This document shows positions 34,560 to 43,184 of a stretch of DNA of 64,000 nt, piece after piece. The position numbers and the translations under genes were made by a program. Positions within the stretch are counted from its first letter, which is position 1. Each line of letters starts with the position of its first letter. Location of the stretch: assembly GCA_021772915.1 (NCBI GenBank), contig JAJFLB010000015.1, positions 82,620 to 146,619 of the forward strand, read 5' to 3'. The notes under the pieces are model-generated. The model saw nothing but the letters and a program-made list of their open reading frames with translations, had not been told where the DNA came from and did not search any database. This DNA comes from Gammaproteobacteria bacterium (GTDB lineage Bacteria; Pseudomonadota; Gammaproteobacteria; Xanthomonadales; SZUA-36).

Positions 34560-37378
34560 CTAAGAATGATAAAATCCGTGTTTCTCAGATAAGCAGGTTT
34601 TGCTTGGCTGGTCCCTACTTTACCCCCTGGGCTGAACTCTAATCCACCTTCGTAATGTCCCATAACGAAGCTAGGGGTGAGTGGCTCTAAAACACCATAA
34701 CACCTCACATAAGCGGCGGTTGACTCTAAGAGTCGTGGGTGAGTATGGGCATTACCGATTTCAATCGACCCTACTGATCCTACTAAGGTAACAAAACAGG
34801 CGTCACTATTTGTCCGCGTAGCGCCATCAACTACAGGCAAACCATTTACACAAGCAAATGGCGCGCCTCGTTCAACCACATCGTCAGTTGGTATGGAAGC
34901 CAGGAAGGCATCAGCTACCCACTCACGCAGCGGTCCTTGGCAGAGATTTGCTAAGGCTTCGATCACTGCACTGGCAGATCTAAGCAAGCTATCAACGAGT
35001 GTGCACATATCAGAAACGGTAATAGTGAAAGGTCCTGGCGAATTAAAAACGTGGCTTATGGTCATACTTAATCCGCCTGTCCCGCCTCCGATGTAGGTGC
35101 CATTAGCCCAAAAAAAATACAGCACTGGACCGCAGTTAGGGCTAGCCCAAACAACATCGGCAGTAATATCAAATGGTATACCCACAGTTACAGTGGCAGG
35201 TACGCTAAGCGTCGGTGTTGCAGTTGACCCCAACACACAGTTTGCTGATGCATATTCCGCTGGTAGAAAGTAACTGTTTGAGGCTTTATCAAATGATCGT
35301 TGCATTGCAGGTTCGGTTGCCAGCGCATTATACAGCCTTCGCCTTTGGTCAGCTGCCTCCTGAATAGCATTAGGCTTGGCCAGTCCAAACTTGGTTGGGA
35401 TATCTAACACCGAAATCTCCCGGTTCCAGGTCAAGATTGCCCAAGGGGTGCCCTGAGAGCGGCTATAGTGCAGCTGCGAGATTTGTCCCAATGTGTTTGA
35501 AACGCGTCTGAAGTCTGTTTCATTACCAAAGGTACGATCATCAAGTTGTTTGCGCAAACCCGCTTCACCTTCTGCGTATTGATAGTCACTGAATCCTGCT
35601 GCACTGTTATCGATTGAAATTACCCGCCCATGTGCATCGTATTTGCAACTGATGGTCTGTGCTCCCGAGTCCAGCAAAGTTGGATTGCCATTACCATCAT
35701 ACTTGACATCCAGTTGGCCCCGAGAAGGATATTCAACTCTGGTGAGCTGGTTGTCATTGTTTAGTGTGTACTTTTCGCTATAGGTTTGGCCCTGTGAACC
35801 GGTTCCGGATAAATCGGTTAAATTGCCGGTAGCGTCATAGTTGAAATTGTCAAAACTGCCATCATTGCGGTCAGTGGATATTCTAAATCCCATTGAATCG
35901 TAGTTGTATGTATGCTCATTGCCATCCGGGAAAGTGATTGATGAGAGCCTGCCGATGGAATTGTATGCGAACTGACTGGCCTCGCTGCCATTCAGCAAGC
36001 GTGTTTGCAGACCGTCTTCGTTGTATTCATACGAGGTGGTTGCGCCATTTTCGGTTTGGCTGATCAAATCGCCTTTGTCGCTATAGCTGTATTGAGTCGT
36101 AGTCCCATTTTCGGTCTTTTTGGTGAGATTGCCCTTAACATCATAGCTCAGCACTTGACGGGTTCCGTCGGTGCCGGATATTTCAAGCACGCGGTCTTTC
36201 CAGTCAAATATGTAGGTCAGTTCGACCTCCCCATCAGCGCCAAAGCGAACCATGCGCTCTGGGTTACCCACAAAATCATAAGTAAAGCTGCCTCTGGGTT
36301 GGCCGTTGTGGCGAAGCGTTGTTACTTCATTGCGCGAATTTAATTCGATTTCACTGACGAACCCTTCTGCATTAGTGATGCGTGTAGTGGCGCCTTGAGT
36401 GTTTTGTACAAACTCACTGGTGTTTCCCAGGTCGTCTTTTACGGTGGTTGTATTGCCTTCATAAGAATAAGTCAGTTTCACGTGTCGAATCGCTGTACGT
36501 TTGACCTTGCCGTCATTGTGATAAGTAATAAATGCAGCTTTGTGTCCACGAGGGTCAATGGCTTGGGTCAATCTGCTGTTTGCGTATTTGTATTCCCAGA
36601 CACTACCACCCAGATCCGTGACCTGATCAAGTTGGCCCTTGTTGTTATACCTGTAGGAAACGGCTCGGTTCTGATCGTCGTTTGCCTGAACTACCTTTCC
36701 ATCCGGATTTCGGGTCATAAAAACGGCACGACCATTTTGGCCCGCTACCAAGGCAAGCCGGTGATCGGTGTCATAGCTAAGAGATATTTCATTACCGACA
36801 TTGTCGGTTACCTTGGTTAGTCTGGCCACACCCCCCAGTGTGACAAAGCGCTTGGTCCATTGATTACGCAGGGTGAGCAAAAATCCATCGGAGGTTGCGG
36901 TCAGAGATTTCACATCTGAAGGCTGCGCCGGGTATGCCGAATAAGCACCACCTGCTTGTACAAAACTTGTGTTGCTCGAACTGTCGTCTATGTAAGTTAG
37001 AGATCCATCTGCATTAACACTGATGGTTTCGGCAATGCTGATTCGCCATCCCGGCGAGAAATCTGAGGCGTCGTTACTGGTGCCATCGTATACGCGCGCA
37101 AACACAACCGGCATCCTGCCCACTGTTACCAGATCACGCCTTAAGAACGTAAGATTTCCAGTGCCAACATTAACAAAGCCTTTTTGGACGCCATTTAAGA
37201 CAGTCTGTTCATTATGAAAAAAGGTGTTAATACGGCGGCGTTCAGTCAGCTCGTTTAGAAATTCTACTTGGGATTTGAGCTCTGGCGTAATTGCAGCATC
37301 GATCTCTGGCTGTGCATTGGCACCAGGAGATATGGAAACAAAAATACTAAGTACTAACGCTGAAATGAAATGTTTCAT
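34541..37378 (-). CDS. Secreted RHS/YD-repeat protein with PKD-like and JAB/DUF4329-like C-terminus
   Basis: A 945-aa exported protein starting at the ATG at 37378 before a signal peptide (MKHFISALVLSIFVSISPGA). Residues about 60-165 are the N-terminal RHS entry domain (VNVGTGNLTFLRRDLVTVGR, FSPGWRISIAET). Residues about 170-620 hold many YD repeats (YSYSDKGDLISQ; YNEDGLQTRLLNG; YNYDSMGFRISTD). A PKD/Ig-like module follows (LSVPATVTVGIPFDITAD). The last 130 residues have a JAB/DUF4329-like fold with GNAHTHPRL and FSPGGK, then AYLRNTDFIILRW. The usual RHS DPxGL motif is not seen. No T6SS or VgrG genes are near. A polymorphic effector or adhesin is plausible. It ends inside the next gene. Confidence 0.75.
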   Translation of the reverse strand: MKHFISALVLSIFVSISPGANAQPEIDAAITPELKSQVEFLNELTERRRINTFFHNEQTVLNGVQKGFVNVGTGNLTFLRRDLVTVGRMPVVFARVYDGTSNDASDFSPGWRISIAETISVNADGSLTYIDDSSSNTSFVQAGGAYSAYPAQPSDVKSLTATSDGFLLTLRNQWTKRFVTLGGVARLTKVTDNVGNEISLSYDTDHRLALVAGQNGRAVFMTRNPDGKVVQANDDQNRAVSYRYNNKGQLDQVTDLGGSVWEYKYANSRLTQAIDPRGHKAAFITYHNDGKVKRTAIRHVKLTYSYEGNTTTVKDDLGNTSEFVQNTQGATTRITNAEGFVSEIELNSRNEVTTLRHNGQPRGSFTYDFVGNPERMVRFGADGEVELTYIFDWKDRVLEISGTDGTRQVLSYDVKGNLTKKTENGTTTQYSYSDKGDLISQTENGATTSYEYNEDGLQTRLLNGSEASQFAYNSIGRLSSITFPDGNEHTYNYDSMGFRISTDRNDGSFDNFNYDATGNLTDLSGTGSQGQTYSEKYTLNNDNQLTRVEYPSRGQLDVKYDGNGNPTLLDSGAQTISCKYDAHGRVISIDNSAAGFSDYQYAEGEAGLRKQLDDRTFGNETDFRRVSNTLGQISQLHYSRSQGTPWAILTWNREISVLDIPTKFGLAKPNAIQEAADQRRRLYNALATEPAMQRSFDKASNSYFLPAEYASANCVLGSTATPTLSVPATVTVGIPFDITADVVWASPNCGPVLYFFWANGTYIGGGTGGLSMTISHVFNSPGPFTITVSDMCTLVDSLLRSASAVIEALANLCQGPLREWVADAFLASIPTDDVVERGAPFACVNGLPVVDGATRTNSDACFVTLVGSVGSIEIGNAHTHPRLLESTAAYVRCYGVLEPLTPSFVMGHYEGGLEFSPGGKVGTSQAKPAYLRNTDFIILRWPPLP

Positions 37379-37953
37379 CGAAATGCCTTGCACCTGCGCT
37401 AATGTCTTGCATACATGCAAGTCGATGAAGCTGGTGTTGGTCCTGTTCGCGTTTAGCACAATAGTATTCCTCATGTTGAAATTACCTGGAATCTTCTTTG
37501 CTCCAAAAATCAGTGTCCTCATTAACAATAATTGGAAAAGTCACTGAATATTTAGAACTCCCATTTTTAGTCATACCGCAAAGAGCAAGTAATTGTCAAT
37601 AATTACAGATAGATAGGAATTTCATGAGACATTTTTCTAACAATTTATTGTTGATTTCAAACATTATATTGTTTGGTTTTCAAGCGCCTGAGTTGGCGTA
37701 GAAAACTGAATGCTTGAGGTAAACTTTTGAAATTCAATACAAGTGGGATCAGTCTGTACCGAAATTAGGACAGGTGCCCTTACCACTATATCGCTACGGG
37801 CAATAGCACATTATTGTTTGATATTAATTTTTAAATTTCGCAGTAAATAGCCCCGGCAAGGCCGGTGCTTCCGCCAGCGAGGTGCTCGAAAACGACCTTT
37901 GCGGAATCGCCGGCGGTTTGAATCGCGATTTTTCGACACGCTCAGTGAGCCAA
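37379..37953. other. Intergenic region, AT-rich
   Basis: This 575-bp stretch between the RHS start and the XRE gene has no complete gene or terminator that I recognise. It should hold the RHS promoter. The GC-richer part around 37850-37950 has a base composition unlike its surroundings and may be a small fragment of other origin. Confidence 0.4.
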
Positions 37954-38301
37954 TTACTTGAAATAACCACCCGTGGCTTCATAGAGTTCATGGACGATTG
38001 TCCAGACAGCATCCTGGGCACTTAGTCCGAGCCTCATATACCTGGACAGTATGGGTAAGGGATCCAAATTACCAAGGTCTTCCAAAAAACTCACTGGTGT
38101 TAGCAATACCCACACTTCAACGTCAAGAGCACTTGCCAACCGGTGTATTACATCGATTGAGACGCCTGTTTTTTGGTGCAGAATGTTACCAACCTGAGCT
38201 TGCGATATTCCTGCCATACTGGCCAACTGAGCTTGTGATTGAATCTCAGTGTGCTTCATTAGAGTGCGAATGTTAGTGGCTAAGACCGTTCGAACTTCCA
38301 T
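37954..38301 (-). CDS. XRE-family transcriptional regulator
   Basis: A 115-aa DNA-binding protein. The N-terminal helix-turn-helix is QAQLASMAGISQAQVGNILH near residues 23-42, with preceding TNIRTLMKHTEI. The tail (residues 65-115) is hydrophobic-helical (LPILSRYMRLGLSAQDAVWT) and shows no known signalling domain. Such single-domain regulators are common in integrated elements, where they control genes nearby; here they would be the RHS genes or a lost phage module. No operator was identified. Confidence 0.8.
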   Translation of the reverse strand: MEVRTVLATNIRTLMKHTEIQSQAQLASMAGISQAQVGNILHQKTGVSIDVIHRLASALDVEVWVLLTPVSFLEDLGNLDPLPILSRYMRLGLSAQDAVWTIVHELYEATGGYFK

Positions 38302-38407
38302 GCCTATATCCCCTATTTGTCAAACATCATGTTAATTGGGCTAGTGGAAACCCTGTGGCCTGCTCCTTACCATCTTAGCTGAAGTTCTTTCGGGTGCGTT
38401 AGTCTTG

Positions 38408-38533
38408 ACCTGCGAGCACAGAAGCTGCAGTTCTACTGTGTTTGAGTGCATCGAAGTGTTCTACAATCGAAAACGCCGACACAGCCATTTGGGCGGTGTC
38501 AGTCCGGAGGCCTTCGAGCAGGCCTCATTTTGA
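38408..38533 (+). pseudogene. IS3-family transposase remnant (C-terminal end)
   Basis: The frame ends with VFECIEVFYNRKRRHSHLGG followed by VSPEAFEQASF and TGA at 38531. This is the usual C-terminus of IS3/IS150-type OrfB. The upstream codons (TCEHRSCSS) still resemble the family but are degraded, and no DDE catalytic residues remain. Confidence 0.9.
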
Positions 38534-38572
38534 GGCTTGGCGTTGTCTAGGGTATTGGGGGTAGTCCATGTT

Positions 38573-38613
38573 GTTACTGGTGCCATCGTATACGCGCGCA
38601 AACACAACCGGCA
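38573..38613 (-). repeat. 41-bp fragment of the RHS gene
   Basis: Identical to 37073-37113 (coding for PVVFARVYDG of the RHS protein), with weaker similarity for a further 10 bases. It sits between the IS3 remnant and the integrase remnant, so it was moved by recombination. Confidence 0.95.
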
Positions 38614-38624
38614 ATCTGCCTACC

Positions 38625-38699
38625 GTTTTTGCGCAGCTTGATTTCGGCCCGGTATACAATTGAGCCGTCTTGACGTTTTCGTTTCGTGATCGTGGCCAT
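38625..38699 (-). pseudogene. Site-specific integrase remnant (N-terminal end)
   Basis: ATG at 38699 starts MATITKRKRQDGSIVYRAEI followed by KLRKNGRQ, typical of the arm-binding N-terminus of tyrosine-recombinase integrases. After about 25 codons the frame runs into the 41-bp RHS fragment, so the catalytic domain is gone. It lies just before the 5' end of dusA, where dusA-specific integrases insert. Confidence 0.85.
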
Positions 38700-38865
38700 T
38701 GGTATACTCAGCTTGGAGGTTGCGATCCGTCCAATAAACCGAATAACCGGTCCTCCACGTCCTCCATTTCGCTCCCCCATGGAGGATTGTCCTCCAAAAA
38801 ATGGGTAAAAATGGTTGTTAATGGGTTTGGAATAGGGCTGTTTAACATGATGATAAAAAAGAGAA

Positions 38866-39900
38866 ATGTCAGGTAATTCAAGTATATCCGTAAACCGGAA
38901 ACTATGTGTCGCTCCAATGATGGACTGGACGGACCGGCATTGTCGTTACTTCCATCGTTTGCTGGCGCCCTCTGCGCTGGTATATACGGAAATGGTGACC
39001 ACTGGTGCCATTATTCATGGTGATGAGGACCGTTTTCTGCTTTACAACCCGGAGGAACATCCCCTGGCCCTGCAATTGGGTGGCAGCGTACCGGATGAAT
39101 TGGCGGAGTGTGCACGTATTGCCTGGAATCGTGGTTACGATGAAGTCAACTTGAATGTCGGTTGTCCTTCAGACCGGGTGCAGCGCGGGCGATTTGGGGC
39201 CTGCCTGATGTTGGAGCCTGAGCTGGTTAAAGATTGTCTGTCGGCCATGCTGGATGCGGTAGATATTCCGGTGACCATCAAAACTCGGATCGGGGTGGAT
39301 GATCATTACAGCTATCAGTTTATGCGTGACTTTGTGGGTCAGGTGGCCGAGTCAGGGTGTACCGTATTCATCATTCACGCGCGCAAGGCCGTTCTTGACG
39401 GGCTGAGTCCCAAACAGAACCGTGAGGTACCGCCTTTGCACCATGACTGGGTATACCGCTTGAAACAAGAACTCCCGGGGCTGGAGGTCGTCATCAATGG
39501 TGGCGTGGACTCGGTTGCGACAGCGCTTGGTCACCTGGCACATGTAGACGGCGTAATGCTGGGTCGGGCAGCCTATAAAACGCCGTGGGTACTGGCCCAG
39601 TGCCAGGAACACTTCTTTGACCAGAAGAGCGGTATGAGTCGAACCAGGATCATTGATTCAATGACAGCCTATCTTGAAGGCCAGGTTCAGTCCGGGGTTG
39701 CTGTAAAGCATGTTAGTCGGCACCTGTTGGGACTATTCCAGGGTCTGCCAGGCGCCAAAGCCTGGCGTCGTTATCTGAGTGAAAACGCCTGGCGGGATGA
39801 CCAAAATACAGAATTGCTTCAACAGGCCTTGTTGACCATGCAGGTGGCCGCCGGTGATCGGGTACCCGACGAACTTCCGGTCTGTGATGATTTAGTCTGA
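38866..39900 (+). CDS. dusA: tRNA-dihydrouridine(20/20a) synthase DusA
   Basis: A 344-aa flavin enzyme that reduces uridine in the D loop of tRNA. The FMN-binding and active-site segments are VAPMMDWTDRHCRYFHRLL at the start, NVGCPSDRVQRGRFGACLM with the catalytic cysteine near residue 102, IKTRIGVDD and VMLGRAAYKTPW. The DusA-specific FHRLL and C-terminal helical domain (HLLGLFQGLPGAKAWRRYLS) exclude DusB/DusC. The gene is intact. The codons for APMMDWTDRH are the known attachment region of dusA-targeting integrative elements, and the sequence directly upstream is foreign. Confidence 0.95.
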   Translation: MSGNSSISVNRKLCVAPMMDWTDRHCRYFHRLLAPSALVYTEMVTTGAIIHGDEDRFLLYNPEEHPLALQLGGSVPDELAECARIAWNRGYDEVNLNVGCPSDRVQRGRFGACLMLEPELVKDCLSAMLDAVDIPVTIKTRIGVDDHYSYQFMRDFVGQVAESGCTVFIIHARKAVLDGLSPKQNREVPPLHHDWVYRLKQELPGLEVVINGGVDSVATALGHLAHVDGVMLGRAAYKTPWVLAQCQEHFFDQKSGMSRTRIIDSMTAYLEGQVQSGVAVKHVSRHLLGLFQGLPGAKAWRRYLSENAWRDDQNTELLQQALLTMQVAAGDRVPDELPVCDDLV

Positions 39901-40045
39901 GGCCCGCCGGTATTGCCCGCTGGTATGGGTGTTGAAGGCGCGCAGAGCAGTAACCAGCATATTCCGATGTTCTGAATTGTTCAGGTGAAATTCACTTTAT
40001 TAAGTTAGAATTGTCCCAGGCACATAAATCAGTGAGCGCACGTTA

Positions 40046-40300
40046 GTGGAACTGGCGAAACGAAAACAATTGCAGAGATTATGTATCTTGATAGTGGCGT
40101 TTCTGGTATCTGGGTCGGCTTTTGCCATCAACCTGAGTGAGGCTGCCAAGCAGGCAGCCCGAAAAAATAATGCAAAAGTGCTTTCGGCAAGAACCGTCAA
40201 ACAGGGTAATAAGCAGATGCACCAGATCAAACTGCTGACCAAAAAAGGGGTTGTCAAGACGGTAAGGGTCCCCGCCAATAACAAGAAAAAAAATCGCTAG
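40046..40300 (+). CDS. Small exported PepSY-like protein
   Basis: An 84-aa protein with a signal peptide (LCILIVAFLVSGSAFA) and a short PepSY-like domain: NLSEAAKQAARKNNAKVLSA, then HQIKLLTKKGVVKTVRVPAN. Small PepSY proteins often lie next to two-component systems, as here, and may inhibit periplasmic proteases or modulate the sensor. The start is the GTG at 40046; no ATG fits. The response regulator begins 11 bases after its stop, so it is the first gene of that operon. Confidence 0.75.
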   Translation: MELAKRKQLQRLCILIVAFLVSGSAFAINLSEAAKQAARKNNAKVLSARTVKQGNKQMHQIKLLTKKGVVKTVRVPANNKKKNR

Positions 40301-40311
40301 AGGCGCCTTAA

Positions 40312-40995
40312 ATGCGTATTTTACTGGTTGAGGACGATACAGGACTGCAAGCTTCATTAGCAGAGATTTTGCGTGAGGCGGGCTACGCTGTTGATGTCAG
40401 CGGTGATGGTGTTGAGGGCCTGTTTTTCGGAGAAGAATACCCGCTTGATCTGGCTATCATTGATCTGGGCCTGCCTGGGATGTCGGGACTTGAACTCATC
40501 CGTAAGCTGCGTGAAGGTGACCACCAGTTCCCGATTTTGATTCTGACCGCACGATCAGAGTGGCAGGATAAAGTGGAGGGGCTGGAATCCGGCGCCGATG
40601 ACTACCTGACCAAACCGTTTCATCCGGAAGAACTCAAGGCCCGTGTCAGTGCCTTGCTGCGTCGCGCAGCCGGGCACGCGCAACCGGTAATAGAATTCGG
40701 TGCGCTGAAAATCGATCTCGTCAGTCAACGGGTAGCCTGTGAAGACAGTGAAATTGAATTGACTACTTATGAGTACAAGGTATTTGAGTATCTGTTAATG
40801 CACCCGAATGAAGTGGTCACCAAGACGGTACTGTCCGAACATATCTACGAAGAAGATGCCGACCGTGACAGCAATGTTATCGAGGTGTTTGTTGGCCGTT
40901 TGCGCAGAAAAATTGACCCCGACGGGACACTCCGTCCCATTGAGACCTTGCGGGGTAGGGGATATCGACTGAATATGCAGTCCCCTACTGCATAA
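40312..40995 (+). CDS. OmpR/PhoP-family response regulator
   Basis: A 227-aa transcription factor. The receiver domain has the acidic pair in LLVEDDTGLQ, the phosphorylated aspartate in LAIIDLGLPGMSG near residue 51, threonine in ILTARSEW and lysine in DDYLTKPFHPEEL. The C-terminal winged helix is typical of OmpR/PhoP (LTTYEYKVFEYLLMHPNEVV; VIEVFVGRLRRKID). It is between a PepSY-like gene and its sensor kinase. The close similarity in layout to PhoP-type regulators suggests control of envelope or divalent-cation genes, but this is inference. Confidence 0.95.
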   Translation: MRILLVEDDTGLQASLAEILREAGYAVDVSGDGVEGLFFGEEYPLDLAIIDLGLPGMSGLELIRKLREGDHQFPILILTARSEWQDKVEGLESGADDYLTKPFHPEELKARVSALLRRAAGHAQPVIEFGALKIDLVSQRVACEDSEIELTTYEYKVFEYLLMHPNEVVTKTVLSEHIYEEDADRDSNVIEVFVGRLRRKIDPDGTLRPIETLRGRGYRLNMQSPTA

Positions 40996-41024
40996 AAATC
41001 ACCACGCCGGGTATCGTGATTTTT
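40994..41024 (+). promoter_or_regulatory. Hairpin covering the kinase start codon
   Basis: AAAAATCAC (40994-41002) and GTGATTTTT (41016-41024) form a perfect 9-bp stem between the regulator stop and the kinase. The GTG at 41016 is the kinase start codon, so the structure could lower kinase translation or act as a weak terminator. Confidence 0.6.
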
Positions 41025-42395
41025 CACCTTAACGAGAAACAGCCTTTCTCCCTGCGTCTGCGCCTGGTATTACTCGCAGCATTAATTCTGTTGATCTCAC
41101 TCAGCCTGGTGTACGCGGCGCTGGATGCCGCATTTCAAAGCAGCAGCGAAGCCGGCTTGAAAACCCGTATGGAAACCCTGGTCTACCTGGTGTTGGCGGC
41201 AACCGAAGTGGGGGGGAACAGTTCCCTGACCGTTGCAGAGGCAACGGGTGATCCACGTCTGGACAGTCCCGGCTCAGGATTTTATGCCCATCTTCACGGC
41301 GAAAATGATGAATGGAGTTCCGCTTCTTCCCTGGGTATCGGCCTGCCGGAACTACCTCCATTCAACGCCGGAGAAAGTGGCTTTGTGACACCCACTACAT
41401 CAATCGATTATTACACTTTTCGCTATGGCATCAGCTGGGAATTGCCCGATGGCAACCTGTTACCGTTGATGGTCACCATTCTGGTTGAACCTTCAGAGTT
41501 TCGAGGGGAACGCAAAGCATTCCGCGCCGGGTTGCTGCGCTCCCTGGGTGCCGCTGGGGCGATCCTGATATTGGCTCAATTGATCCTCTTGACCCTGGGG
41601 CTAAGACCATTGAGACGGATGTCACGCGACATTGCCGGCATTGAATCAGGCCAATTGGAGCGCCTGGAAGGCAGATATCCGAGAGAGTTGGAGCGCTTAA
41701 CAGCAAATATAAATCAATTACTGGATACGGAAAAGGCTAATCAAACCCGTTACCGCAATGCACTGGATTCGCTCGCTCACAGCCTGAAAACGCCGTTGTC
41801 AGTCATTCGTTCCAGCCTTCCGGCAGACACTGCAGCGAAGTCGAGCGCAATCAATAGCGCGGTTGGCGATATGCGACGCCTGGTTGCAACGCGTTTACAA
41901 CGTGCCGCCGCATCAACCCGGCGCAGCATGGCCCCGGCAGTTGACGTAAAAGTACAGGTTGATCGACTTACACGGTCGCTGCAGCGTGTTTATTCTCAGG
42001 ATTTGATAAGGATTGATGTCAGCATTGAAGATGGATTGATGTTTTATGGGGAGGCAAGAGATTTGTTGGAACTGATGGGAAATCTGCTGGACAACGGCTG
42101 TAAATATGGTGACGGACAGATTCGTCTGGCCGCGCGGTCTCACGACCTGGCAAAGCCACAATCCGGTATAGATCTTAAGGTGGAAGACAATGGTCCTGGT
42201 ATAGCAAAAGCGGAGCGCCAGCAATTGTTACAGCGTGGTGTGCGTGGAGATGAGCGTGCAGAAGGCCATGGCTTGGGTTTGGCCATCGTGTTGGAAATTG
42301 TGACCGCATACAATGGTGAAATAGTCATCAATGACAGCGATCTTGGTGGTGCCGGAATCAGTGTTACACTGAGAACCCGCCTGGGTACCGGTTAG
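41016..42395 (+). CDS. Sensor histidine kinase (PhoQ-like)
   Basis: A 459-aa inner-membrane kinase. The first membrane segment is residues 16-35 (LVLLAALILLISLSLVY). A periplasmic sensor domain of about 140 residues follows, then a second membrane segment (LGAAGAILILAQLILLTLGL) and a HAMP-like linker. The phosphoacceptor histidine is in ALDSLAHSLKTPLSVIRSS near residue 254. The ATPase has DNGCKYGDG (N box), VEDNGPGIAK (G1) and GHGLGLAIV (G2). It forms the two-component pair with the response regulator just upstream. The start is the GTG at 41016; the ribosome site is weak and lies in a hairpin. Confidence 0.93.
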   Translation: MIFHLNEKQPFSLRLRLVLLAALILLISLSLVYAALDAAFQSSSEAGLKTRMETLVYLVLAATEVGGNSSLTVAEATGDPRLDSPGSGFYAHLHGENDEWSSASSLGIGLPELPPFNAGESGFVTPTTSIDYYTFRYGISWELPDGNLLPLMVTILVEPSEFRGERKAFRAGLLRSLGAAGAILILAQLILLTLGLRPLRRMSRDIAGIESGQLERLEGRYPRELERLTANINQLLDTEKANQTRYRNALDSLAHSLKTPLSVIRSSLPADTAAKSSAINSAVGDMRRLVATRLQRAAASTRRSMAPAVDVKVQVDRLTRSLQRVYSQDLIRIDVSIEDGLMFYGEARDLLELMGNLLDNGCKYGDGQIRLAARSHDLAKPQSGIDLKVEDNGPGIAKAERQQLLQRGVRGDERAEGHGLGLAIVLEIVTAYNGEIVINDSDLGGAGISVTLRTRLGTG

Positions 42396-42416
42396 CAGGC
42401 ATCTTCAACTGACCTT

Positions 42417-43184
42417 ATGCAGCAACTGATCCACATCATGCAACGTCTACGTGACCCGGAGAAGGGATGTCCCTGGGATGTGGAGCAGGATTTTTCAAGT
42501 GTTGCCCCGTATACCATTGAAGAAGCCTATGAGGTTGCGGATGCCATCGCCCGTGGTGACATGGCTGATCTTAAAGACGAGCTCGGTGACCTGTTGTTCC
42601 AGGTGGTCTTCCACGCACAGATGGCCAAAGAGCAGGGGTGCTTTGATTTTGAGGATGTGCACGCAGCGGTCTGTGCGAAAATGCAAGACCGTCACCCACA
42701 TGTTTTTTCCGACCGCAAAATTGAAGACGCTTCACAGCAGGCACAGGCATGGGAGGACTACAAGGCCGAAGAAAGAAAAAACAAGGGCGAACACAGCTTG
42801 ATGGACAATGTCCCGGCAGGCATGGCAGAGCTACAAAGGGCAATCAAGTTACAAAAACGTGCAGCCAAAACTGGCTTCGACTGGGGATCAGTACCTCCTG
42901 TGATGGAAAAGTTTGACGAGGAGTTGGCCGAAATGCGGGTGGCCATGGCCGCCGGCGATCCGGATGCCATGGAGGATGAACTGGGAGATCTGTTGTTTGC
43001 TGCAACCAATCTCGCACGGCAACTTGGTTTGGACCCCGGTGCCGCATTACGGCGAGCCAATGCCAAGTTTGAGCGTCGTTTTCGGGCCATGGAAGACGCG
43101 GTTGGCGGGCAACACCAACTTGACAGCATGAGTCTGGATGAGATGGAAGACCTGTGGCAGAGCATAAAAAGACAAAATGAATAA
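42417..43184 (+). CDS. mazG: Nucleoside triphosphate pyrophosphohydrolase MazG
   Basis: A 255-aa tandem-domain NTP pyrophosphohydrolase that hydrolyses NTPs to NMPs and lowers ppGpp-linked stress signalling. Each MazG domain has the EExxE-type metal site: residues 25-75 (TIEEAYEVADAIARGDMADL, KDELGDLLFQVVFHAQ) and 160-215 (KFDEELAEMRVAMAAGD, MEDELGDLLFAATNLAR). The opening MQRLRDPEKGCPWDVEQ is typical. Length is close to the 263 aa of E. coli. It overlaps rmuC by 8 bases. Confidence 0.95.
   Translation: MQQLIHIMQRLRDPEKGCPWDVEQDFSSVAPYTIEEAYEVADAIARGDMADLKDELGDLLFQVVFHAQMAKEQGCFDFEDVHAAVCAKMQDRHPHVFSDRKIEDASQQAQAWEDYKAEERKNKGEHSLMDNVPAGMAELQRAIKLQKRAAKTGFDWGSVPPVMEKFDEELAEMRVAMAAGDPDAMEDELGDLLFAATNLARQLGLDPGAALRRANAKFERRFRAMEDAVGGQHQLDSMSLDEMEDLWQSIKRQNE

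Noticed and set aside
29196..37378. A full integron cassette array
   Set aside because: Most gaps between genes have no attC-like sequence and no integrase gene is present.
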